From contig JACJOC010000111.1 of NCBI GenBank assembly GCA_014695345.1, positions 1 to 64,000 on the forward strand: a stretch of DNA of 64,000 bases. The letters run 5' to 3'. The notes under the pieces were generated by a model that saw nothing but the letters and a program-made list of their open reading frames with translations, was not told the DNA's origin and did not search any database. A program made the translations under genes and the position numbers. This document shows positions 26,053-34,682 of this stretch, in pieces. Origin of the DNA: Cyanobacteria bacterium FACHB-471. GTDB taxonomy: Bacteria; Cyanobacteriota; Cyanobacteriia; Elainellales; Elainellaceae. How positions within the stretch are numbered: the first letter of the stretch is position 1; each line of letters begins with the position of its first letter.

Positions 26053-26637
26053 TTACGTCTCAATTCGAAACTTAAGCTGGCTAACGTCTGGTCGGGCGTA
26101 GATTTCTAGGGTGTGATTCATAGCCACGGCGAAACTACGCCCCGTGTCAGAAAACCCGTACGCCCGAATCTCGTAGTCCTCCGCCACCTTAACGCACCCC
26201 GCTGAATGAGACTCAATGTACACCGATTGATGCGGAGGCGAAAGGACAACGCCGGTAATCGGCCAATCCGGTGCGACCAACTCTAAGCTCTATCTGTCAG
26301 ACGTGCAGCGCGGTAGCCCGCCGCCATGTAGCCCGGACAAACGCACGAGTTGCCTCTCGATAGCACCGATGCCGTAGGCTACTAAGCGGACATCATCATA
26401 CCAATCAACGTCGCTGGCAGGCTCGGCATAATCCCTATCCGTTCGCTCACCGCTCAGGCAGTCGAACAGACCTCTACCTTGAGAAGAAACCACAAGGAGC
26501 CAGTCCGAGCCTTCAGCGTACCCAACCTCTGTGAGTCCATTAACGGCATGAGTGGATACACGCTCCCAAGGTTCAGGAGGGGGCTGCACCTTGAGAGCGC
26601 GTAACCTGCCATTTAACTGGCGAGTATGGTCGTTCAT
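26053..26637 (-). pseudogene. Hypothetical gene interrupted by one in-frame TAG
   Basis: The reading frame starting ATG at 26635-26637 runs 115 codons to a TAG at 26290-26292, then continues in the same frame for 79 more codons to a TAA at 26053-26055. Only the amber codon separates LPRCTSDR from SLELVAPDWPITG. The second half (PPHQSVYIESHSAGCVKVAE, ending LEIYARPDVSQLKFRIET) looks like a real beta-rich protein, so this was or is one gene of 194 codons. I do not recognise the family; small size and beta-rich character would suit an immunity-type protein. Nonsense mutation, sequencing error or readthrough are the alternatives. Confidence 0.65.
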
Positions 26638-26755
26638 AAATGGAAAGCCGCTTAATGTTCCCGTTCACCTGCCGCTAGTAACTTTTTGGCACAACCATAA
26701 CCTTGATATAGTCGGCGTGCAAAGGGATGTTAGCCCTCTGCTCAGAGCATAAACC

Positions 26756-27325
26756 TCAGCTTAACTCCCTGTAGTTTGACTGTATCAAGCGGTAGTAAGT
26801 TTGGGTTAGTTTAAGCCAAGCATATATAGAGAAACCTGAAAGTAAGCCTCCCCCTACTAAAATAATTAGTGTATATATCAATTTCTGCCCAATGCTGAAA
26901 AATTGAAGTTGTATCCAGATAAATATAGTCGCGAACATGGCGATGAGAGCAAAATTGAGAGATGAAGCTCTGACAATTCTTATTCTTGAGCGTGTGTACT
27001 CAAACTGATTGTTTAAATACTCATTTTCCTTACCTAATGCAAATCTTCTGATAGAAGGACGAGCTATATCTGGAAGTATCTGCTTACCAATTTGTTTACT
27101 CCAATTATTAAAAATAGTGTCTGCAAGTCTATCAATAATTATGCCAATTGCATAAGCAAAGGAAAGTACGAACACTGTGAGCAAAGCAGACCAATCACCA
27201 AGGTCTTGTAGCTGTTGAGTCTGTAACCAACCATATCCTGAAATACTTAGAACTAGCAAAAAGACCCAGGTGCTACCCTGTAGACCCGTAATCAGCAGTT
27301 CGATGAATAGCAATGTCGTGTTCAT
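26756..27325 (-). CDS. Membrane protein with four helices, unknown
   Basis: 189 residues, ATG at 27323-27325. Hydrophobic segments: LLITGLQGSTWVFLLVLSIS, WSALLTVFVLSFAYAIGIII, LNFALIAMFATIFIWIQL, LIYTLIILVGGGLLSGFSIY. A polar stretch (about 65-110) separates the helix pairs and contains FNNWSKQIGKQILPDIARPS. No family recognised. It lies in an AT-rich, gene-poor part with dispersed repeats, consistent with an accessory gene. Confidence 0.7.
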   Translation of the reverse strand: MNTTLLFIELLITGLQGSTWVFLLVLSISGYGWLQTQQLQDLGDWSALLTVFVLSFAYAIGIIIDRLADTIFNNWSKQIGKQILPDIARPSIRRFALGKENEYLNNQFEYTRSRIRIVRASSLNFALIAMFATIFIWIQLQFFSIGQKLIYTLIILVGGGLLSGFSIYAWLKLTQTYYRLIQSNYRELS

Positions 27326-27677
27326 GACACTTGGACTTTACGAAATGAACATTGTCTAAGTTGATGCTGAATTTTAACAGACAACCTTGAATCGCCGTTT
27401 CATCGCAATAAAACAAAAATTTAGAATCTGACACCAACAGATACTCTGAACACATCGTCCCTCCTGACAACTTGAGGCCTAGCAATTTATTGTACAGAGC
27501 TTTGCTGCTGATCCATTCAAGTTCAGTTGGATCAACGAATTCATGATCAACGAATTCATTGCTGTAGCTCTAATCGACTTTAATTGGATCTTTGGATCTA
27601 CAGTAAGGCTGCTGTCTATCTCCCTCAATCCGAGTGAATCTACAGCGAGGTTTTGTAGATTTGTCTAAATCCTCCTA

Positions 27678-28040
27678 GTGCGATTGCCCCTTCTCCCTAT
27701 CAGGTTAGTCCAACAGTAGTCTAACAGTTGATATTGCAGTAGATAGCCTGTTGGATTTTTCTGTTTCAAAGTAATCACATGCTGATCCTTTAATTTTGCG
27801 GTTGATTCCGTCGTGTTGTTTATTCGCATCTTTGTTTTGACGAGTGAGTCCTTTTGTTTGCTGACGCAAACCCTTAGTGCGATCGCTCCAAACATTGTTT
27901 TGCTTCAACGAACCTTCAGTGCGATCGCACAATCTTTAATGTGGTCTATGTTCCCTTTTCTGTCATAGAGCAACATCAAAGTTACAGAAATCACAACATT
28001 CATGCGACTGGGTTTATCTTCATGGCAAGTACGCTAGGAA
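27678..28040 (+). repeat. Composite HIP1 repeat, copy A
   Basis: It shares with copy B (29772-30215) a left part (CCCCTTCTCC, CATCAGGTTA-like, GATATTGCAG, CTGTTTCAAAGTAATCAC, GCTGATCCTTTAATTTTGCG) and a core at 27918-27984. The core runs from AGTGCGATCGC through a CTATG/CATAG hairpin to GAGCAACATCAAAGTTAC. The inverted copy C lies at 59815-60090. Confidence 0.8.
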
Positions 28041-28103
28041 GTTTATCTAATGCGATCGCTCCTCATGCGAGTGTATTGCTGACAGCCAATGCACCAACTC
28101 ATA

Positions 28104-28198
28104 GTGTTTGAATGTTCGACAATTATTCTAGTTATGGCTGCACATCATCAAAGGTGCGTCATGATGCATCGTACGAGATGGCGATCGCAGTGTTGCAA
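28104..28198. repeat. 95-bp dispersed repeat, copy 2
   Basis: It aligns with 25340-25437 in the same direction. The palindrome core here is GGTGCGTCATGATGCATC, with three positions no longer matching, so this copy has decayed. The HIP1 tail GGCGATCGCAGTGTT is kept. Confidence 0.75.
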
Positions 28199-28399
28199 CC
28201 CCGATTGTGATAACGGAAGCACACGAGCAATGCCTGCCAGAGAAGTTTTCTCTAACAGCAAGCGGTCAATCATGACGCTTCTGTCTGGTTCCCGTCGTTT
28301 CCATTGAGGCGATATCAACCAGCAGAAGTAATAACGGTTCAACCGAAGAAGAAACCCCGAAACCAAGACCTGCCAGTCCGTTACTCCAACACTTTTTTC

Positions 28400-29482
28400 T
28401 CACGATCCCAGGCAGATTCCTAGTCCTCGTGCCGTCTTCGCCAGTGTACCGTCGGGATCAACTGTGCCGTACTGGCTGATGGCTTCTAGAATGGGCACGC
28501 TGACCACCTGACGATTTTGCCAGGTGACGATGTGATCGAATTTGCCCTCGGCGATCAAATCCACTGCCGCCACGCCAAAGGCAGCAGCAATCAGACGATC
28601 GAGTGGCGACGGCACCCCACCCCGCTGTACATGTCCCAGCACCGTTACGCGGGTTTCGGCATTGCTGCCCGCCGAAATGCGATCGGCAAGGTATTGCCCA
28701 ATGCCACCATATCGCTTTTGCCCCAGGCACTCTAGTTTAGTTACCGGCTCACCTGTCTCTGTTTTCACCGACTCTGCCACGACGATCAGGCAAAAGTTTT
28801 GTCCCCGCACCTGCCGCTGTCGGATCTTTTCGCAAATTCTTTCGATACTGTAGGGAATCTCTGGGATGAGAATCACATCCGCGCCGCCTGCGATTCCAGC
28901 ACTCATTGCAATATGTCCAGCATCGCGCCCCATCACCTCCAGAATCATCACTCGCGAGTGGCTGGTTGCGGTAAAGTGCAGCCGATCGAGCGCTTCTGTG
29001 GCAATATTTACCGCTGTATCAAAGCCAATCGAGCGCTCTGTAATTCCCAGGTCATTATCAATGGTTTTGGGAATACCAACCAAATTCCAGCCGCCCTGTT
29101 GCGCCAATCGCCGCAAAATCGCCATGCTGCCGTCTCCACCAATGCCAATCATGGCATCCAGTCCCAGTTCGTGATAGCCCTCGACAATTTCGGCGGATCG
29201 ATCGCACACCGTTCCGTCTGACGTGGGAAAAGCAAACGGGTCGCCCTTGTTGGTAGTGCCCAGCACCGTCCCTCCCACCATCAGCAGCGAATCCACCTGA
29301 GGAATGTCCAGCATCACCACTTCCAGCGGGCGCTGCATTAATCCCTGTGTGGCTTTGCAAATACCCACTACTTCCCAGTCGTATGCCGAAATTGCCCGAT
29401 GCACCACTGCTCGAATGACTGCATTTAATCCAGCACAGTCGCCACCGCTAGTTAAAATACCAATTCGCTTCTGTCCGCCCAC
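28400..29482 (-). CDS. pfkA: ATP-dependent 6-phosphofructokinase
   Basis: 360 residues, GTG start at 29480-29482. ILTSGGDCAGLNAVIRAVV at the N-terminus, TTNKGDPF, GIGGDGSMAI, catalytic PKTIDNDLG, EVMGRDAGHIA and a late LGHVQRGG. It phosphorylates fructose 6-phosphate in glycolysis. At the two positions that separate ATP- from PPi-using enzymes (E. coli numbering 104 and 124) it has Gly and Lys. That mixed pair is known in some ATP enzymes, so ATP use is likely but not certain. Copies A and B of the composite repeat flank the gene in the same orientation. Confidence 0.95.
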   Translation of the reverse strand: MGGQKRIGILTSGGDCAGLNAVIRAVVHRAISAYDWEVVGICKATQGLMQRPLEVVMLDIPQVDSLLMVGGTVLGTTNKGDPFAFPTSDGTVCDRSAEIVEGYHELGLDAMIGIGGDGSMAILRRLAQQGGWNLVGIPKTIDNDLGITERSIGFDTAVNIATEALDRLHFTATSHSRVMILEVMGRDAGHIAMSAGIAGGADVILIPEIPYSIERICEKIRQRQVRGQNFCLIVVAESVKTETGEPVTKLECLGQKRYGGIGQYLADRISAGSNAETRVTVLGHVQRGGVPSPLDRLIAAAFGVAAVDLIAEGKFDHIVTWQNRQVVSVPILEAISQYGTVDPDGTLAKTARGLGICLGS

Positions 29483-30250
29483 GTCCCCTCCTAGATCTCT
29501 GACAATCGCCAGTGGCTAATCGCTCACGTCGTTTTGCTTGAATTTTCACCCACATTATCGTCGTAGGGGGATGGAACGATCGCAGCGTTCAGATTCTTCA
29601 AATTCAGCGACCCAATCACCAATTTCTGTGTCGTTTTATTGCAGCTTCATTTCTATCGGTAACGTAAAGCAAAGCCATCTTCCGAGGATCGTAAGATTTT
29701 CAAGCAGCGATTTCAAAGCAATAGCCGGCCGCGCCGAAAGCGTACGAAATACTCCTGTCTCCAGGTTTAGCGGCGATCGCCCCTTCTCCCCATCAGGTTA
29801 ACCCGGCAGTTGATATTGCAGCAGATAGTCAGTTGTTTTTCCTGTTTCAAAGTAATCACAGGCTGATCCTTTAATTTTGCGACTGATTTCGTCGTGTTGG
29901 CTCTTTACACCTTTGTTGTGTCAGGCTCAACCTTTCCTGTTTGTTGATGCACCTTTGCTGTAACCCAACACACCTTTATTTTCAGCGGTGAATTCTTTTG
30001 TGTGCCAGCGCAAACCATTAGTGCGATCGCCACAAACATTCCATCGTTTCCATCGTTAAGACAAACCATTAGTGCGATCGCGCATTCTTTTAAGTCGTCT
30101 ATGGTTTCCTTTGCTGTCATAGAGCAACATCAAAGTTGCAGGCATCACAACGTTCGTTACTCAAGCCACAACGTTTGTGTGACTGGGTTTATCTTAATGA
30201 CAGGTAATCTGAGGAAGGTTATCTAGTACCGTTGCCTAAGTTTCGTCATA
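29483..30250. other. Intergenic region between pfkA and chaN
   Basis: Divergent promoters for pfkA (minus) and the ChaN gene (plus) must lie here. Most of the second half is copy B of the composite repeat (29772-30215). Short open frames at 29538-29801 and 29905-30226 have no good start sites, and the latter are made of repeat sequence, so they are not called. Confidence 0.55.
29772..30215 (+). repeat. Composite HIP1 repeat, copy B
   Basis: Longest copy, about 440 bp. After the left part shared with copy A come several short boxes of the form ACACCTTTGTTGTG, CACCTTTGCTG and CACACCTTTATT, then two CCATTAGTGCGATCGC boxes, then the hairpin GTCTATG...CATAGAG and GAGCAACATCAAAGTTGCAG. The core is 30071-30139. 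The same box types recur, inverted, at 59815-60090. Confidence 0.8.
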
Positions 30251-31174
30251 ATGGTGAGCATGAGAACTGAACAATCTGTACAAACTGCTGTTTGCGTCTG
30301 GTCTTTGGGACTGCTGCTGTTTCTAGCGGTGCCTGCTAATGCTCAGCGGGTTTTGAGTCCGCAGCTTGTATCTGAGGAAACTGTTTCGGCGGCACAGCCT
30401 TGTGATGTGCAGGCGGTTTTGCAAGATCTGTCTCAGGCAGACGTGGTGTATCTAGGGGAAACGCATGATAGTGCGGCAGACCATGAAGCACAGTTGCAGA
30501 TTATTCAATCGCTGCATGAGCAGAATCCGCGAATGGCGATCGCCCTGGAGATGTTTCAGCGTCCCTATCAGTCGGTGCTAGATCGGTATTTGGCGGGAGA
30601 GATTTCGGCAGAGGAGTTGCGGCAGCAGAGTGAATTTGACCAGCGGTGGGGATTTTCCTGGGCGTACTATGAGCCGATTGTGGAATTTGCGCGGACTCAT
30701 AATTTGCCTGTGATTGCTTTGAATACGCCTACAGAAATTACGCGTCGGGTGGCAGACAAAGGGTTAGGTGGGTTGTTGGAAAGCGATCGCCAGTGGATTC
30801 CGCCTGAGTCAGAGATTCGGACGGACAATGATCAGTATCGGCAAATGCTCCAGGAGGTTTTTGCAGGCGTTCATCATGGGCACGGCAATGGTGGCAGCTT
30901 TGACAACTTCTTTTTGGCGCAGGTGCTTTGGGATGAGACGATGGCGGAGGGAGTTGCCGACTTTGTGGCAGAAAATCCAGACCATCAGGTGGTGGTGTTG
31001 GCGGGGCGAGGACACATTGTTTACGGCTATGGGATTCCAGATCGGGTGGCGCGTCGGCTTGCAGGGGCGGAGTTTAGCCAGCGATCGCTCCTACTTCACC
31101 CACCCGAAGATCTGGTGAATGAGGACTCGGCAGAAGGAGTGGCGATCGCCGACTACTTCTGGTTTTTGGAATAG
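30251..31174 (+). CDS. ChaN-family exported protein
   Basis: 307 residues (ATG 30251; a second ATG at 30260 is possible). A signal peptide (SLGLLLFLAVPANA) is followed by the ChaN domain: VVYLGETHDSAADHEAQLQI with the family GE-x-H motif, ALEMFQRPYQ, and the late VVVLAGRGHIVYGYGIP. ChaN-type proteins bind haem as dimers and are linked to iron uptake in some bacteria; here there is no lipobox. The 3' end overlaps the convergent recJ gene by 22 bases. Confidence 0.9.
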   Translation: MVSMRTEQSVQTAVCVWSLGLLLFLAVPANAQRVLSPQLVSEETVSAAQPCDVQAVLQDLSQADVVYLGETHDSAADHEAQLQIIQSLHEQNPRMAIALEMFQRPYQSVLDRYLAGEISAEELRQQSEFDQRWGFSWAYYEPIVEFARTHNLPVIALNTPTEITRRVADKGLGGLLESDRQWIPPESEIRTDNDQYRQMLQEVFAGVHHGHGNGGSFDNFFLAQVLWDETMAEGVADFVAENPDHQVVVLAGRGHIVYGYGIPDRVARRLAGAEFSQRSLLLHPPEDLVNEDSAEGVAIADYFWFLE

Positions 31175-34100
31175 ATCTCTCTAAAAATTCCGTTCTTGGT
31201 TTCGCTGCCGATCACCAGTGCGTCCAAGATTTCAAACTGCCACTGATAGAGAGAGCTTTCAGCGTGAGCAGCAATGTTTCTCAACTTGTTGATCTGGTCG
31301 ATAGCGGATGCAGCGGCGATCGCCCCGGCATTGAACCATTCTGCTAAAGGATGTTTCCAGCGGGTGAGAAAGGTTGTTAGTTTTTGGCGATCGCTTTGAC
31401 TCACTTGTTTACCAAAGGACACCATACAGTACAAGTCATCATCTTCAGACTCACTACTGCGCTTTAGTGCATCGTCTCGAAAGGAGTACCACTGAGCGGC
31501 AACTAGAGGGGGTAACATACCCAATGTGTATTTTTTGCGATTACCCAATACCACACCACCAATTTCATCTGAGCCACCATTAGTTAAGAGGAACTGGTGT
31601 AGAGATTTGAAGAAGGGATGAATGATCTCTCGCTCAACGGCAAAACCCAATCGCAATCCTGCTTCTGAGTAATCGGCAATTTGTGCAGTGAAGCCTTCTG
31701 AGCGAATAATTTCGTGATTCTTATACGCAAAGTAGAGATCTTTCTGGCTGCGCTGATCGAGAGAAGACCAGATCAGTTCTCCTACTTTTGATTTAACCTG
31801 ACGGCGAATGTGTTCCAGGTCAAGCTGTGTGGAGTGGCTCAGTTCCGTTTGCAAGCGAGCAATGTGAGATTCGTGTGCTTGAATTGCTGCTTCCCTTGCC
31901 TGTAAGTCGGTTTGCAACGTTTGAAACTGGTGCTGCTGCTCGCTGGAAAGCTGGCTAAGTTCCTGATTGAGCAATTCGACCTGCTGATGGAGTGTTTCGA
32001 TTTGTCGATTCTTTTCAATTAAAAGCTGATCTTTTCCTTGAATTAACTGGCTTTTTTCGGATAGTTCTAATGCGCTTAAAGCGGCTCTAATTAAGTTGAA
32101 ATAGTGCGGTAAAGAAACGTCTACTTCTTTTGCTTCCTCTCGTCTTTTGCCTAATAATCCAATTCTTTGACGGGGCTGAACGGCTAATACTTGACCTTCG
32201 GAGTTTCTGATTCTTAACTCTTTGAAGTCACTAGTGCGAGAAATGATGCAGCTATATTTGCGCTTGCTGTAGTAAAACTCAACCTGATTGGGTAAAGCTG
32301 AATCTGCTTCATCCGACTCTGAGTCTGCCTCACTGTCTAAATCGGTAGAATTGCCATTTGCAGGTTGAGAAAAACCTGACGGAACTGCTGGATCAAGCGG
32401 CTCAATCGTGTATTGAGCTTCCTTTTGAATGTGAGACTCAATCGTGTAGCGAATTAGAGATTCGGGGTTGTTTGAATGGGGCTGTTGCTTTCGAGAAAAA
32501 GCTTCGGTCAGCTTCCTGGAAAGTGCCTGGGCGGGAGAAACTGCTGAGGTCGCCCCATTTACATTTCCTACATTTCCACTTCCCCCTGTCCCATTTCCCT
32601 CTGTTCTATGGGGCAGCACTGGGGGCAAGTCAGAACCCTCAGGCAGCCTGATTCCAACTAGTTCTAGTTCAACGTTTTTTTCACCATTCCACTCATTTAG
32701 GCGCAGTCGGTAAGCGGCATCAAGCCGCTCTGGCAGTGGGTAATATTCGCCCCAGCGCCAGGCGATCGCCTTCATCTTCTTTCCCTGAGTTTGTCCGTCC
32801 TGAGTAACCGTTAGCTTTAGGTGCGCTTGCTCTCGCCCGATTGTCTGCTGATCGACCACGCGCAAGTTGGGTGTCCAGAAGATCGGGTCAGGGTTTTCAA
32901 TGCCGCACGGGTGAAGTGCGTCAATTTGCTCATACAAACTCAGGTTCAACTGGCTCAGGTCAGCCTGCACGTCAACAGAGACTAGCGGCTTCAAATGTTC
33001 GGGCTGAAGCTGATGGCTGGCATAAAGCTGAAGGCGCGATCGCCACTCGTCCAGGTTCGCTGCCTTCATGGAAAAGCCACCTGCCGCCCGATGTCCACCA
33101 AACCTTTCTAGCACGTCTCCACAAAACTGAAGCGCCTCAAACACATGGAATTCGGGAATACTGCGGGCTGATCCCCGGATCTTTTCTCGCTCGTCATCCT
33201 CATATGTGCCAATGAAGACGGGCACCCCATAACGCTCAACCAACCGCGATGCGACAATGCCGATTACGCCGTGATGCCAGTCCGGTTGCACGACCACCAG
33301 CACGCGATCGCGCTGCGGCTCAAACTGGCTTTGCTCACACCAGGCGATCGCCTCCTGCTCAATTTGTTCACATAGCTGTTGACGCAGTTGGTTGACCTGC
33401 TCACACGCCATCGCTAGTTCGAGCGATCGCCCCTCATCGTCCGTAGTCAGCAACTCAATCACCATCTGGGGATCAGAAATACGCCCGACCGCGTTAATCC
33501 GGGGTCCCAGCCGAAACCCGATCGCTTCTGGTTTCAGTGCCTTCTCATTACTCAGCCCTGCTACTTGGATTAGCGCCCGGATGCCCGTCAGTTTAGATTT
33601 GGGCAATAGCTTTAGCCCTCGCTTCACCCAGCGGCGATTCACTCCCGTTAGCGGAGCTAGGTCAGCAATCGTGCCCAGGGTGAAAAGCTCAATCAGTGGC
33701 GTGGTCAAGTCCTGCGTTTTTTTCAAGCATTGCGCTAGACAAACTGCCAGAATATAAGCCACACCCACACCTGCAACGCCTCGATAGGGCGACTCTTCGT
33801 GGATCAGCTTGGGGTTGAGAATAGCGTTGGCGGGCGGCAGTTGTTCTGGAATGTCGTGGTGGTCGGTAACGATGACGATTAGCCCCAGTTCTCTGGCTCT
33901 AGCGATCGGCTCATAGGCAGCGATGCCGTTGTCTACGGTGAGAACGAGCTTCACTCCTTCCTCGTGAAATTCCTCGACGATGCGCTGGTTGATGCCGTAG
34001 CCTTCCTGCATTCGGCTGGGAATGGCATAGTCTACGTCGGCACCGAGGAATTTGAGCGATCGCATCAACAGTGCTGTACTGGTCATGCCATCTGCGTCAT

Positions 34101-34467
34101 AGTCGCCACAGATCGCGATTCTTTGTTGGGTGGCGATCGCCCACATCAGCAGTTCCAGGGCGATCGCCAGGTCGGGAAACTCCTCAATCGGTGAAGGCAA
34201 CAGTTGGGCCTCCGGGTTGAGAAACGTCTGAGCCGCCTCTGCTGTCTTAATTCCCCGGTTGATTAAAACCTGTGCCAGCAGGGGCGAGAGTTGCGTCATC
34301 TGAGCTAGCCTTGCCGCCTGCTCTGCCTGCTGTGCTGCAATCTGCCATCGCTGCTGAGGAATGGGCCATCGCCGCAGCGCCCGAATCGCCTGTGACTGGG
34401 GCTGTCTGGCACGAGCAGATTGGGCGCGAGCCGATGAGGTCAGGTCAGGAAGAGGCAGGTCTGGCAC
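31153..34467 (-). CDS. recJ: RecJ exonuclease with coiled-coil and HEPN-like C-terminal extension
   Basis: 1104 residues, GTG start. The first 590 or so form a complete RecJ: DHH-domain motifs AICGDYDADGMTSTALL and VTDHHDIPEQ, then DHHA1 with FGGHRAAGGFSM, then an OB-like part. RecJ degrades single-stranded DNA 5' to 3' in repair. Beyond the usual length come a disordered acidic linker, a small beta segment (FYYSKRKYSCIIS), a long Gln/Leu-rich coiled coil (about 795-890) and a helical region of about 200 residues ending with LRNIAAHAE. There R1063 and H1068 give an Rx4H pattern as in HEPN ribonuclease domains. The RecJ assignment is firm; the HEPN reading is inference from one motif. Confidence 0.9.
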   Translation of the reverse strand: MPDLPLPDLTSSARAQSARARQPQSQAIRALRRWPIPQQRWQIAAQQAEQAARLAQMTQLSPLLAQVLINRGIKTAEAAQTFLNPEAQLLPSPIEEFPDLAIALELLMWAIATQQRIAICGDYDADGMTSTALLMRSLKFLGADVDYAIPSRMQEGYGINQRIVEEFHEEGVKLVLTVDNGIAAYEPIARARELGLIVIVTDHHDIPEQLPPANAILNPKLIHEESPYRGVAGVGVAYILAVCLAQCLKKTQDLTTPLIELFTLGTIADLAPLTGVNRRWVKRGLKLLPKSKLTGIRALIQVAGLSNEKALKPEAIGFRLGPRINAVGRISDPQMVIELLTTDDEGRSLELAMACEQVNQLRQQLCEQIEQEAIAWCEQSQFEPQRDRVLVVVQPDWHHGVIGIVASRLVERYGVPVFIGTYEDDEREKIRGSARSIPEFHVFEALQFCGDVLERFGGHRAAGGFSMKAANLDEWRSRLQLYASHQLQPEHLKPLVSVDVQADLSQLNLSLYEQIDALHPCGIENPDPIFWTPNLRVVDQQTIGREQAHLKLTVTQDGQTQGKKMKAIAWRWGEYYPLPERLDAAYRLRLNEWNGEKNVELELVGIRLPEGSDLPPVLPHRTEGNGTGGSGNVGNVNGATSAVSPAQALSRKLTEAFSRKQQPHSNNPESLIRYTIESHIQKEAQYTIEPLDPAVPSGFSQPANGNSTDLDSEADSESDEADSALPNQVEFYYSKRKYSCIISRTSDFKELRIRNSEGQVLAVQPRQRIGLLGKRREEAKEVDVSLPHYFNLIRAALSALELSEKSQLIQGKDQLLIEKNRQIETLHQQVELLNQELSQLSSEQQHQFQTLQTDLQAREAAIQAHESHIARLQTELSHSTQLDLEHIRRQVKSKVGELIWSSLDQRSQKDLYFAYKNHEIIRSEGFTAQIADYSEAGLRLGFAVEREIIHPFFKSLHQFLLTNGGSDEIGGVVLGNRKKYTLGMLPPLVAAQWYSFRDDALKRSSESEDDDLYCMVSFGKQVSQSDRQKLTTFLTRWKHPLAEWFNAGAIAAASAIDQINKLRNIAAHAESSLYQWQFEILDALVIGSETKNGIFREIYSKNQK

Positions 34468-34610
34468 GAGTACGACTTCAGAATCAGAACATGAATACTA
34501 CTCAAAGGATTAGATAAACATAATCCAATGGGTGTTGTCCACTCTTGTGTAGCATTCATGAGGTGCTGAGGTCACTGTTGCATATAAAAGGATGCTTGAT
34601 ACGAATTTGC

Positions 34611-34665
34611 GCCTTTCATATTTGACAAATGATTTTCGTAGGGGTACGGCATTGCCGTGCCCCTA
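34611..34665. repeat. Dispersed palindromic element, copy 2, with flank
   Basis: TAGGGGTACGGCA / TGCCGTGCCCCTA around a single T occupies 34639-34665 and differs from 13233-13259 at two positions, one in each arm, that leave a single unpaired pair. The preceding 25 bases (TTTGACAAATGATTTTCGTA) are shared with 8680-8700, so the element is larger than the palindrome. It lies just after the glycosyltransferase gene. Confidence 0.75.
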
Positions 34666-34682
34666 CAGTTTGTCTACGCTTT

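Larger units (their letters stand above)
27326..28399. other. Gene-poor accessory stretch with dispersed repeats
   Basis: No convincing gene in about 1.1 kb. It contains a tandem duplication of GATCAACGAATTCAT (27530-27559), copy A of the composite repeat (27678-28040) and copy 2 of the 95-bp repeat (28104-28198), both listed separately. Short open frames here, including a 70-codon one at 27273-27485 and two overlapping ones at 27665-27932, have repeat-like composition and no good start sites. Confidence 0.55.

Noticed and set aside
27273-27485. 70-codon minus-strand frame upstream of, and overlapping, the membrane-protein gene at 26756.
   Set aside because: Overlaps the start of a better gene by 53 bases, and has no recognisable domain or good start site.
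27665-27932. Two overlapping minus-strand frames of 75-76 codons.
   Set aside because: They are made of composite-repeat sequence shared with non-coding copies.
29905-30226. Open frames on both strands in copy B of the composite repeat.
   Set aside because: Repeat-derived; the same boxes are not kept in frame in copies A and C.
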